Source of the DNA: Streptomyces sp. L2
GTDB taxonomy: Bacteria; Actinomycetota; Actinomycetes; Streptomycetales; Streptomycetaceae
Length of the DNA: 64,000 bases
NCBI RefSeq assembly: GCF_004124325.1
Contig: NZ_QBDT01000002.1
Coordinates: 186,001 to 250,000, forward strand
Reading direction: 5' to 3'
Below the pieces are notes generated by a model that saw nothing but the letters and a program-made list of their open reading frames with translations, searched no databases and was not told the DNA's origin. Shown in pieces: positions 18,994 through 27,051 of this stretch (position 1 is its first letter; each line of letters opens with the position of its first letter). Made by a program: the position numbers and the translations under genes.

Positions 18994-20505
18994 CTACCCG
19001 AGCAGTTTTCGCTCGTCCGGGCGGAAGGTGGTGACCAGGGCGAGACACACAAGTGCGATGCCCACGCGGCCCGAGGCCTGGAGCAGCGGGCCACGCAGCA
19101 GGATGAAGGCGTAGCCGCTGATCAGGGGGATGACGATGGCCAGGGTGTGACCCGGCTGGGGATGGTCGACCGTGCGATGGCCGTAGCGGCGGTCGGCGCG
19201 GGCACAGACATAGCCCAGGGCGAAGAATCCCCCTGTCATGCCCGCCGGCCCGAAGTCCAGCCAGAGCTCGGCCCACAGAGGCGAGGACAGGTTGGTGTTG
19301 TTCATGCCCATCCACTGACCGACCCGCACGCCGGAATCGAGCGGCTTGTCCTGCCACATCGAGCGCGGGACGAAGAACAGCACCGACGCCATGAGCTGGC
19401 CGCCGTAGGTGTGGCCCTCACCCGAGTCGGCGAAGGTGATGGTGTTGGCGAACATGCCGACCTGGTCATAGTCCTTGCGCACCAGCGGGTCCAGGACAGA
19501 AGCCGACTCCACTGGCCGCCGCCCCCCCTCGTCATAGCGGAAGCGGTCCATGAACGGAAACAGCAGAAGGGCGGCCACGACCCCGGTGGCGAGCGCCGCC
19601 CGGTACGTTACCGGGCTTCTGGGAAAGGCGGTGAAGAGGACGGAGAACATCACGGTCAGGAACCAGTAGCGCGGATTGGAAACCGGGTTGTTGACCACCG
19701 CGTTCACCACGAGCAGCCCGGCCCACATGGCGATCACCGGCAGGCGGCGCCGTGCATGGCGGGAGGCGACCAGCCAGCGGGTCAGGAACAGGAACGCCAG
19801 CAGCGCGGGCACGGTCCCGAAGCCGCGGAGAAACGCCGAGCCGATCTGGGAGTGGCCACCGCCCCCGGTGCTTGCCTGGATCCCCTCGCTGATCTCCTGC
19901 CGGCTGCTGAAGAAGACCGCGGGGCCGCCCAGCTTCACGACGAACAGCGCGCTCGCGAGATACGCGAAGGCCACCAGCACATACAGCCGGCGACGGTTGA
20001 CTGAGGCGGTACGCCGTGGTCCGCGGGCACTGCGGAATACCGGCGGGCGGTGGCGGGCCAGCTGAACACCCACATCGAAAGCCACACAGCCACACAGCGT
20101 CAGCGACTCCGCGAGCACCAGGTCCGAACGCGGCCCGACCACCGGCGTAGGCGTCTGGCCCAGAACCGCCTGTGCCAGCGGAGCGACACCCATAGCCACA
20201 TAGGCGAACAGCCAGAACGACCCCTGGATCAGACGGCGCCGCGCCGTAAGGATCATCGCGACCAGTCGCGCCCCCGCATAGCAGGTGAGCGTGAGCTGCA
20301 GCCAGTACGCCACGTCATGCACACCGGGGCCCGGCTGTACGGCCACCATCACCGGCAGAACGAACACCAGACCCAGTGCCAGCGGGACCGCCAAGGCCCG
20401 CGAAAGCACTGCCCGTGGCGAAACGGACCCGGCCTCCACCGCCGGGACGGTCGGCTCGTCGGCCGCGGATCCAGTCGGCGGCTCCCCCGCTAAGTCGGCT
20501 GTCAT
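18994..20505 (-). CDS. Wzy/O-antigen-polymerase-like membrane protein
   Basis: Polytopic membrane protein of 503 aa with roughly ten to twelve hydrophobic segments and a long extracytoplasmic loop containing FFVPRSMWQDKP and NTNLSSPLWAELWLDFG. These loop features, then GGFFALGY, are typical of O-antigen-ligase/Wzy-like polymerases that join lipid-linked oligosaccharide repeats at the membrane. The ATG has GGGAGG just upstream. It is divergent from a GT4 glycosyltransferase across a 94-bp shared promoter region, which supports a role in exopolysaccharide assembly. Sequence similarity in this family is low, so the biochemical role is inferred. Confidence 0.75.
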   Translation of the reverse strand: MTADLAGEPPTGSAADEPTVPAVEAGSVSPRAVLSRALAVPLALGLVFVLPVMVAVQPGPGVHDVAYWLQLTLTCYAGARLVAMILTARRRLIQGSFWLFAYVAMGVAPLAQAVLGQTPTPVVGPRSDLVLAESLTLCGCVAFDVGVQLARHRPPVFRSARGPRRTASVNRRRLYVLVAFAYLASALFVVKLGGPAVFFSSRQEISEGIQASTGGGGHSQIGSAFLRGFGTVPALLAFLFLTRWLVASRHARRRLPVIAMWAGLLVVNAVVNNPVSNPRYWFLTVMFSVLFTAFPRSPVTYRAALATGVVAALLLFPFMDRFRYDEGGRRPVESASVLDPLVRKDYDQVGMFANTITFADSGEGHTYGGQLMASVLFFVPRSMWQDKPLDSGVRVGQWMGMNNTNLSSPLWAELWLDFGPAGMTGGFFALGYVCARADRRYGHRTVDHPQPGHTLAIVIPLISGYAFILLRGPLLQASGRVGIALVCLALVTTFRPDERKLLG

Positions 20506-20599
20506 GGTCCTCCCTCGCTTCCCCTAACCTGGGGCAGTGTAGGGAGAGCCTGGATTCACTGAGAGTGCTGGGGAGCATCTCAGGGGGAGGAGACTGACT

Positions 20600-21742
20600 G
20601 TGCGAGTTCTGCACGTCGTGACGTTACACACGCCGACCAATGACTTCGGGGGGCCCACCCGTGTGGCCCTCAATCTCTCGAAGGGCCTCAGAGCCCGCGG
20701 AGTGGACGCGCGGATCGCCACGCTGGGCGACGGATTCACCGGACCGCTCCCCTCGGCCATTGAGGGAGTGCCGTCCTTCATGTTCCAGGCGCGGCACGTA
20801 CTGCCGCGGTTCGAGGTCAGCGGCATCACATCGCTCGCGCTGCTCGCCCGCGCCCGACGGCTGGTGGAGGCGGCCGACGTCGTCCACGTCCATCTCATGC
20901 GGGACCTGATCACACTGCCGTTCGCGCTCATGGCGCTCAGGTGTGGTCGGCCGGTCGTGCTCCAGACGCACGGCATGATCGACCCGACCGACCAGCGGGT
21001 CGCCCGCCTGGTCGACTTGCTGGGGCTGCGACGCGTGCTGCGCGAGGCCGACGGCCTGCTGTATCTGACCGATGCGGAGCGGGACGGGGTCCAAGCAGTC
21101 ATCCCGGGCACCCCTCTGAAAAACGCGCATCGCCTGGTCAACGGCGTGACGCTGAACGAGCGGCGCCCCCCGCGCGGCGAGCGTCCGCCAACCGTGCTTT
21201 ATCTGGCCCGGGTGCAGCAGCGCAAGCGCCCCCAAGACTTCATCAGAGCCATCCCCACCGTGCTGAAGGAGTACCCCGAGGCACGCTTCGTGCTGGCCGG
21301 GCCCGACACGGGAGCACTCGCGGGACCGATGCTCGACCTCGCGCGGGATCTGGGAGTTCAGGACTCGGTGGAGTACGTGGGGGCGCTGGGTCACACCGAG
21401 GTGCTGGAGCAGTTGCGGCAGTCGGACGTCTACGTCCTGCCCTCCGTCGTCGAACCGTTCGCCGTGTCGATCCTGGAAGCCATGTCAGTAGGCCTGCCAG
21501 TCGTCGTGACCCGGACCGGCGGGCTGTCTCCGGATGTCGCGGCGGCCCGTGCCGGACGGCTGACGGACAGCCGCCCGGACACGGACAACGGCGAAGCCGT
21601 CGGTGAAGCCATCCTCGAACTGCTGGATCCCTCAGCCAACGCGGAGGCGTCCGAAGCGGCCTTCCGGCTCGTCCGCGACAAGTTCTCCATCGAGGCGGTC
21701 GTCGACACCTTGCTCGATGTCTACGACGGGGTCGTCCGGTAG
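20600..21742 (+). CDS. GT4-family glycosyltransferase
   Basis: GT-B fold glycosyltransferase of 380 aa. The N-terminal domain starts RVLHVVTLHTPTNDFGGPTR; the C-terminal donor-binding domain has LYLARVQQRKRPQDFI and the E-x7-E motif EPFAVSILEAMSVG. These retaining enzymes add a sugar from a nucleotide donor to a cytoplasmic, usually lipid-linked, acceptor. GTG start with GGGGGAGGAG about eight bases upstream. It is divergent from the Wzy-like gene, and the two probably work in the same polysaccharide pathway. Donor and acceptor sugars cannot be told from sequence. Confidence 0.92.
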   Translation: MRVLHVVTLHTPTNDFGGPTRVALNLSKGLRARGVDARIATLGDGFTGPLPSAIEGVPSFMFQARHVLPRFEVSGITSLALLARARRLVEAADVVHVHLMRDLITLPFALMALRCGRPVVLQTHGMIDPTDQRVARLVDLLGLRRVLREADGLLYLTDAERDGVQAVIPGTPLKNAHRLVNGVTLNERRPPRGERPPTVLYLARVQQRKRPQDFIRAIPTVLKEYPEARFVLAGPDTGALAGPMLDLARDLGVQDSVEYVGALGHTEVLEQLRQSDVYVLPSVVEPFAVSILEAMSVGLPVVVTRTGGLSPDVAAARAGRLTDSRPDTDNGEAVGEAILELLDPSANAEASEAAFRLVRDKFSIEAVVDTLLDVYDGVVR

Positions 21743-21787
21743 CTCAGGGCGGATCCAGTTCGGATACAGCCGGGGATGCCTCCGGAT

Positions 21788-22111
21788 TCATGAATGTGTC
21801 ACGACCGTGGCCGGCATGCAGATCATGGTGTATCCGGGCGAACTCGAAGCGAGGCCCAGGATCGACAGCAAGGACGGGCTCACCGGGTCCTGGTGGTACT
21901 GGCACGCGAACGCCACCGTGGTACTCGTGTCCCTCCTGATGAGCGTCGGATATACGCCGTGATCACCGCCCGGTGACATCAGGGTGGACAGCACGGTTCG
22001 TGCAGGCAATTCCTCCCCGAACAGCCGGTCGAGCTCCTCAAAGCTGACGGAGGATCCCACATCTTCTCCTCTGAAGGTGATAAAAGGCGCGGTCCCGGTG
22101 TGCTCGCCCAT
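21788..22111 (-). CDS. Small protein, possible RiPP precursor-like peptide
   Basis: A 107-aa protein accepted as real because GGAGGACTC stands directly before the ATG. The N-terminal half is acidic and leader-like (SFEELDRLFGEELPARTVLS). The C-terminal half has a GG, is rich in Ser/Thr and has two Cys (FACQYHQ and MICMPA). This resembles the layout of ribosomally made peptide precursors, but no lanthionine synthetase, YcaO or radical-SAM enzyme is present in the window, so the assignment is speculative. There is no signal peptide or membrane helix. It is convergent with the GT4 gene. Confidence 0.6.
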   Translation of the reverse strand: MGEHTGTAPFITFRGEDVGSSVSFEELDRLFGEELPARTVLSTLMSPGGDHGVYPTLIRRDTSTTVAFACQYHQDPVSPSLLSILGLASSSPGYTMICMPATVVTHS

Positions 22112-22679
22112 GAGTCCTCCGGCCGCCGGGCGGCTGGCGTGCCGGGTACGGGTCGTCCTTGCTGTCCTTCTCGGCTAACTGATACGCCGCGAGTGAGTAA
22201 CGGACAGGCGTAAGACTCACTCGATCGGAGCGGGAAACGACTGAAGGGCCAGCAGAATTCACTTCAGTTTTGCGCTCATTCGAGTCCCACCCTTTGGGCG
22301 GTATCAACGGGCCGGCCTGGTGCCCTGCGGCTCAATACATCTCGACCGACGTCTTTCCGTAGTCGACAAGTCGGTGTTCGTTGACGCGACGCCAGACACA
22401 CTGGGGACGGGGCCGGTGCCGACGGCCATGGGCAGTGGCGGGCTAAGTGGGGTTCGCCGCAGCGCAAAGCCCCGCCTGCCCCGACGGGGGATTACGGAAG
22501 GCAGACGGGGCAGCCGTGGACGCGTGGGTGACACTCATTCACGGCTCATCCATTATACGGAATCCGGTGATCAGTTCAGGCTGACGGCCTGACCCCCTGC
22601 CGGTCGGTCCACGAGTCAGCATGTGGCCCGGCCGGCAGCACAGGGGGTCAGTCGTCCATTGCGGTCATACGGCCATTCG
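22112..22679. other. Intergenic region, no gene recognised
   Basis: Contains only unconvincing short frames. It holds the promoter of the small peptide gene and the hairpin listed separately. Confidence 0.5.
22469..22511 (-). terminator. Hairpin downstream of the lytic transglycosylase
   Basis: A 12-bp stem, 22469-22480 with 22500-22511 (one mismatch), GC-rich, about 170 bases past the stop of the minus-strand gene. Only three Ts follow on that strand. Confidence 0.4.
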
Positions 22680-24017
22680 TCAGGCGTCGTCGGCGAGGGT
22701 GCTGCCCGGGAGCAGTAGCGCCGAGGGGGCGCTTCCCACACCGCGCACCAGACCGGTGAGTTGGTCCGTGGTCTGCCCGACGACGCCACGTGGCGAGGCC
22801 TCAGGGGAGGCGGACGGCGCAAAGGGCGTGGGCAGGCCGCCCCCCAGCAGCGAAGGCCGCAGCACCTTGGGTTCGGGAGACGGCGTCGGGTCGTGGGCGG
22901 GCGGCACCAAGGGGAAGAGATCGTGGGCCTTGTCCGGCCGCTGCGGAGAGGCGGTCTCCATCCTCGCGGCGACATGGGGTGTTGCCTTGCGCGGCGTCTT
23001 GCGCTGGTCGCCGTCCGCGTGCGAGGTCTTGCCTCCCGGCTTGTGCGCGCCCTTGTGGGCATCGGAGTTGTCGGCTTCGGCCGGTGAAGCAGGTGGCGTT
23101 GACGGATCACCTAGTGAATCGGCCGGAACGAGCGGTCCGTTGTCCACGGCGGACAGGACGCCCGTCGCTGGATCACCTGAGGCATAGGCCGAGTCCCACG
23201 CCAGGACATCCTGAAGGTACTTCTGAGAGGGGTTGTAGCTGAGGATGGCCTGCTTCAACTGGAGCGGGTCGCTGAGGTCACGGTTGCCGGCACACAGATA
23301 GGCGGCCGCCGAGGTACTGGCGTCGAAGATGTTGCTCGGATCGGCAGCGGGGGCCGACCGGGTGGTGGTGCCCCAGCGTTTCCAGGTGGGAGGAATGAAC
23401 TGCATGGGTCCCACCGCGCGGTCCCACGTGGAGTCGCCGTCGAGCTTGCCCTGGTCGGAATCGTGCAGGGAGGCAAAAGAACCTCCATTCAGCACAGGCC
23501 CCAGGATGGGTGACGCCGTGAACCCATCCTCCGTGAGGGCGCCGCCCCGTGCGTGATTGGACTCCACCTTCCCGATGGCAGCGAGCAGTGTCCACGGAAG
23601 GTGGCAGCCCGGCGTCCGGAACGCCTGCTCTTGAGCCGCACGATGGTAGGCCGCAAGTGCCAGCGCGGGAATGTCTCCCTCGGCGATGCTTGCGGAGTAC
23701 GCGGCCAAAACAGCATCATCGGGCTTCTTCTTGGGTTTCTTTTCCTTGTTGTGGGGCTTCTTTCCAGGAACCGTAGGGGGAACTGGCGTTGCCATTTCCG
23801 GCGGGGCTGCGGATGGCGTGCTGTGCGGCGTGCCGAACCCGGGAGGGTAAGCAGCACTCGTCTTGGGCGGAGAGAATGACGATACCGAGGTGGTGATGGC
23901 TCCAGCAGTGCAGGCCACAATTGTGCCGATCAAGATGACTTTCCGAACCCGGCGGCCGCGGCCTCGTGCACTCTGCGAATCTTGTCGCTCATCAGAGGAC
24001 GAACTGATGTCAGACAT
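22680..24017 (-). CDS. Membrane-anchored lytic transglycosylase (SLT-type)
   Basis: A 445-aa protein. The start is set at 24017, where GGAGG lies seven bases upstream. An N-terminal cytoplasmic basic stretch and a membrane segment (about 25-47) precede a Pro-rich linker. The lysozyme-like catalytic domain (about 100-300) has AAIGKVESNHARGG, with Glu152 as the likely catalytic acid, then AVGPMQFIPPTWKRWG and AAAYLCAG, as in MltB/SLT_2 enzymes that cleave peptidoglycan glycan strands. A long Pro/Ser/Ala-rich tail follows (about 320-445) and may span the wall. It is divergent from the LAGTG micro-protein, and may open the wall for polymer export. Confidence 0.9.
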   Translation of the reverse strand: MSDISSSSDERQDSQSARGRGRRVRKVILIGTIVACTAGAITTSVSSFSPPKTSAAYPPGFGTPHSTPSAAPPEMATPVPPTVPGKKPHNKEKKPKKKPDDAVLAAYSASIAEGDIPALALAAYHRAAQEQAFRTPGCHLPWTLLAAIGKVESNHARGGALTEDGFTASPILGPVLNGGSFASLHDSDQGKLDGDSTWDRAVGPMQFIPPTWKRWGTTTRSAPAADPSNIFDASTSAAAYLCAGNRDLSDPLQLKQAILSYNPSQKYLQDVLAWDSAYASGDPATGVLSAVDNGPLVPADSLGDPSTPPASPAEADNSDAHKGAHKPGGKTSHADGDQRKTPRKATPHVAARMETASPQRPDKAHDLFPLVPPAHDPTPSPEPKVLRPSLLGGGLPTPFAPSASPEASPRGVVGQTTDQLTGLVRGVGSAPSALLLPGSTLADDA

Positions 24018-24342
24018 GGCAATGCCTCCGCTCAGACAGCGTTTAGCAGCGAGCCGCTCATAGCGCGCTTTCCTAGCTGTTCTGCCTAGAGGGCGGGGAC
24101 GGCCGGGTATGACTCGATGACCATGCGGTGGCGGGGGAACGTCACTCTGTCGGACCGTCCATCTGCCCATGCACACAGGGGCATCGCGATTTCAATGTTT
24201 TCCCCTGGTCGCACAACTGCCCCATAGGCGCGTCATGTCCGCACCTGCTGAACGTCTGTCTTGTGAACGGCATCGCGCCGACGGGCTCCCGCTCGTCACG
24301 GGCGGACCGTGGACCGTGTGGCGTCAGGAGGGAGAGTCAGTC
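24018..24342. promoter_or_regulatory. Divergent intergenic region
   Basis: Separates the lytic transglycosylase (-) from the 58-aa LAGTG protein (+) and must contain both promoters. I do not recognise specific boxes. Confidence 0.45.
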
Positions 24343-24519
24343 ATGTACGGAGGTATCGGCGGAGGCATCGGCCCCATCGTGGGGGGAGGGGGCGCGCTTG
24401 CCGGGACCGGCGTGGGACGGATGGGGATCGCCATCCTGCTGGCCCTGGGACTGGTCGTGGTCGGGGCCCTGCTGCTTCGCTCCTCGTCGCTGAAGCACCA
24501 CCGGAGCAGGCGCCGGTGA
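24343..24519 (+). CDS. 58-aa LAGTG micro-protein (minimal sortase-signal protein A)
   Basis: Tiny protein consisting of a glycine-rich N-terminus (MYGGIGGGIGPIVGGGG), the pentapeptide LAGTG (residues 19-23), one hydrophobic helix (about 26-47) and a very basic tail (KHHRSRRR). This is the tripartite cell-wall sorting signal recognised by class E sortases (LAxTG) but with almost no protein before it and no Sec signal. Positive-inside logic predicts the N-terminus outside and the tail inside. ATG with AGGAGG eleven bases upstream. It is convergent with the membrane-protein operon that ends at 24588. Two similar micro-proteins occur at 47799-47915 and 56256-56414. Confidence 0.8.
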   Translation: MYGGIGGGIGPIVGGGGALAGTGVGRMGIAILLALGLVVVGALLLRSSSLKHHRSRRR

Positions 24520-24556
24520 ACGAGAGTGCCGGGGACTGAACGAGGGTGCCGGGGAC
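24517..24556 (+). repeat. Tandem 20-bp duplication over a stop codon
   Basis: TGAACGAGAGTGCCGGGGAC is followed at once by a copy differing at one base (A to G). The first copy starts with the stop codon of the LAGTG gene. Confidence 0.9.
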
Positions 24557-24580
24557 TGCTTTCAGCCGTCGCCCGGCACC
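24545..24580. terminator. Bidirectional hairpin between convergent genes
   Basis: GGTGCCGGG (24545-24553) pairs perfectly with CCCGGCACC (24572-24580); flanking GAG/CTC can extend the stem with a bulge. It sits between the LAGTG gene and the stop of the membrane-protein gene. Confidence 0.65.
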
Positions 24581-24587
24581 ACTCGTC

Positions 24588-26177
24588 TCAACCGTTGTTC
24601 TGTACCTGCTCGGGCGCTGCCGCGTACGCCCTCCGGAACAGCAGAACGAAACAGAGCGCCGCCAACGGCAGACACAGTGCCGTGAGGAAGTCCGTGAAGA
24701 CCAGGTGCTTGTGGAGGTCGGACGCTCCCCCGGTCATGACCACAGTCCAGAACTGCAGCACCAAGGCGATGACCACGCACACCGTCATCCGTCCCAATGC
24801 CCGTGCCGGTTGCCGAGCCCAGGGCCGGCTGGCGAGTACGGCACCCAGCGCGATCGTGACGAGCCAGAGCAGGGGAATGAGGGCCGGCACATCCCGGAGC
24901 CATTCGAAGATGTCGGTGACCACCGCGATCCGCCGCTCTTTCGCGTACTGCGGATGCCCGGAGTTCGCCGGATACGAGCCGAGATGGTGCAGAGTCAGCC
25001 GGCTCATCCCCTGGACACCGCGCGACCCCATGGCGACCACCCGGCTGGGGTTCTCCAGGTAGTGCAGCTCGATTCTGGCAGGCGAGACGTGCTGCTTGTA
25101 ATCGTCCCAGAACGGAGTCCTGGCCGCGGACCGCCCCGAAATCATCGTGGTGTTCATGGCGGAGATGAGCCGCTGGTCGGCACCCAGGGCCTGAAGGTCC
25201 GCCAGCGGATCCATGCTGTTCGGCAGCATCTCTGTGAACACGGCGTCGTACCAGACGAGTTGATTGAGACGTTTGGACTGCGCCGCGGCGAACCCACCGG
25301 CGACTCCGCACACCAGGACACAAGCGATCAGGGCGGGCCAGCGCACGGCCAACCACCGCGTGAACCGTTGCTGGCGGCTTGCGCCGGGGGAGACGGAATG
25401 CCTCTCACCCTTCTGCCGCACACTGGGACGCCACAGCAGTGCCAGCAGTGTCACGGGCAGCAGCGACAGCAGCTGGGGCTTGGCCGTCATGGTGAAGAGC
25501 GCGGCGGCCGTGGTCAGAACGATGCCGCCGACCGACGCGGTCGTGCGCCGCCACAGCAGGAGGAGCGACGGGCACAGGAGCAGAAGGCCGATAAATCCGG
25601 CCGCCTCACTGTAGGGCGAGATGAAGAAGTCCGCGAAGGCCGAATCGCACATGACCAGGCCGAAGCAGCCGGTTACCACGAGCCGCAACCACAGGGGCCC
25701 CGGCAAGAGCACGACCAGCAGGGCGATGATGGCGCCGAAGGCCAGCGCGAGCAGCAGCCCGATCGCTCGCAGATCCAGTGCGCCGGGCAGACCCAGCACG
25801 GGTGTCAGGGCCTTGGCGAGACCCACGACGAGTTGCTGTGAGGAGTAATACGGTTCGCCTGAGAAAAGCGCACCGCACGTCTCCCCGTACCAGGTATGGG
25901 ACACATAGGTCGGATAGACGTGGGCCGAAGGCTCAGCGCTCCAGGGATGGTTGCTCACCACGCCGAACTCGCAGAGCAGCCGGGTGCCGTCTCCGTCGTC
26001 CCCCATCCCGACCACCCCGCCCAGCAGCAAGCGCAGCAGCATCACGACCGTCCAGACGAACCCGGCGACGATGGCCGCTGTTCTCACCCCGCGACGGCTG
26101 GGCTCACGGACTGATGATCGAAGGCGTGCGGAGGCTCTTTCCAGGGCCGCGCGCGCGTCGTACGTCGTGGTGGTCAT
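24588..26177 (-). CDS. Polytopic membrane protein of unknown function
   Basis: A 529-aa protein with about ten hydrophobic segments, a large loop near the N-terminus after the first helix (about 55-125) and another between about 300 and 430. The start at 26177 overlaps the stop of the upstream lipoprotein gene by four bases (ATGA), with AGGGA upstream. It is the last gene of an operon with an exosortase, a GT2 synthase and a lipoprotein. The topology resembles GT-C-type membrane glycosyltransferases, but I see no diagnostic D-E/D-D motif that proves it. A flippase or glycan-modifying role is equally possible. Confidence 0.75.
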   Translation of the reverse strand: MTTTTYDARAALERASARLRSSVREPSRRGVRTAAIVAGFVWTVVMLLRLLLGGVVGMGDDGDGTRLLCEFGVVSNHPWSAEPSAHVYPTYVSHTWYGETCGALFSGEPYYSSQQLVVGLAKALTPVLGLPGALDLRAIGLLLALAFGAIIALLVVLLPGPLWLRLVVTGCFGLVMCDSAFADFFISPYSEAAGFIGLLLLCPSLLLLWRRTTASVGGIVLTTAAALFTMTAKPQLLSLLPVTLLALLWRPSVRQKGERHSVSPGASRQQRFTRWLAVRWPALIACVLVCGVAGGFAAAQSKRLNQLVWYDAVFTEMLPNSMDPLADLQALGADQRLISAMNTTMISGRSAARTPFWDDYKQHVSPARIELHYLENPSRVVAMGSRGVQGMSRLTLHHLGSYPANSGHPQYAKERRIAVVTDIFEWLRDVPALIPLLWLVTIALGAVLASRPWARQPARALGRMTVCVVIALVLQFWTVVMTGGASDLHKHLVFTDFLTALCLPLAALCFVLLFRRAYAAAPEQVQNNG

Positions 26178-27016
26178 ACCCGTCCCTTCGCACTCCCGCT
26201 GAGGGTGCCGACGATGGTCGCTGCCGGATTGGCCGGACCGACACCGCACTTCACCGTCCTGACACCCTTCGCCCATTCGTCACTGCTCGGCGTCCTGGCC
26301 TTGACCGTGAGAGTCGGTACACGGCTCAGCTTCGTCCGGAGGAACTCCTCCACGAAGGGCCCGCACTGCTTGGTCGCCGTTGTCTCGGCTTCCTCGAAAC
26401 GTAATGCGCCATCGAGGTTGAGCCATACGGCCACCTCCTCGCGGTCATGCGGGTGATCGCAGGTCACGACGGTGCTGCCGCGTTCGCATTGGCGGACGGC
26501 CGAAGACTGGGGCTTCTTCATCACATCGCGCGCGGGAAAGGACACAAGGGGCCCGTTCTTGGCTTCCCTGACCGGGGGCACCAGGTCGCAGCGAAGGGTG
26601 CGCACGCCCATGGCCCATTCCGCCCGGGTCGGGACGCGCGGCCAGACTGTGAACGCGACGGTGTCGCGCGGCCCGGCTCCCAGATACTGCTTGATCACCT
26701 TGGCGTCGTCGCAGCGTTCCTGCGCGTATGCCGCCATCTGTTCCGGGTCGGGCCGCTTCCCGTGCGCGGCGATCGCGCCCTCGAAGGACAGCACCCGGTA
26801 GGTCTCGGTCCGGTGCGGCCGGCCGCACGGAACCGGTGGCGCGATATCGCTGGGCTGCACCATCTCCTGCTGCGTGCGAAAGGTGTGGCAGGTCCCTACG
26901 ACCTGCATGACGGTCGGCACGGCGGCCGGCGCCGAGTGGGGGGCCGTGCAGCCGGTCAGCAGTGTGAGCCCGGCAGCACCCAGCAGAACAGGGTATTTGC
27001 GCTTATGCATCATCAT
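26174..27016 (-). CDS. Septum-formation-family lipoprotein
   Basis: About 280 aa; three in-frame ATGs (27016, 27013, 27010) are possible. The N-terminus is a lipoprotein signal with lipobox LLTGC. The body has two related halves with paired cysteines: GTCHTF ... PCGRPHRTETY and RQCERG ... TCDHPHDREE, each followed by an RxxWAxGVRT-type segment ending in RC/KC. That is the pattern of the actinobacterial septum-formation domain (PF13845-like). It contains a TTA codon (complement of 26402-26404). It lies in the exosortase/GT2 operon, 35 bases after the GT2 stop. Confidence 0.8.
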   Translation of the reverse strand: MMMHKRKYPVLLGAAGLTLLTGCTAPHSAPAAVPTVMQVVGTCHTFRTQQEMVQPSDIAPPVPCGRPHRTETYRVLSFEGAIAAHGKRPDPEQMAAYAQERCDDAKVIKQYLGAGPRDTVAFTVWPRVPTRAEWAMGVRTLRCDLVPPVREAKNGPLVSFPARDVMKKPQSSAVRQCERGSTVVTCDHPHDREEVAVWLNLDGALRFEEAETTATKQCGPFVEEFLRTKLSRVPTLTVKARTPSSDEWAKGVRTVKCGVGPANPAATIVGTLSGSAKGRV

Positions 27017-27051
27017 GTGCCGTCTCGGAAGGGGATGTGGTCGAGGGCGTG

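Noticed and set aside
18507..19034. + frame with RCPSCG and RACPSGH
   Set aside because: It overlaps the end of the Wzy-like gene, has no suitable start near the Cys motifs, and the upstream part is non-protein-like.
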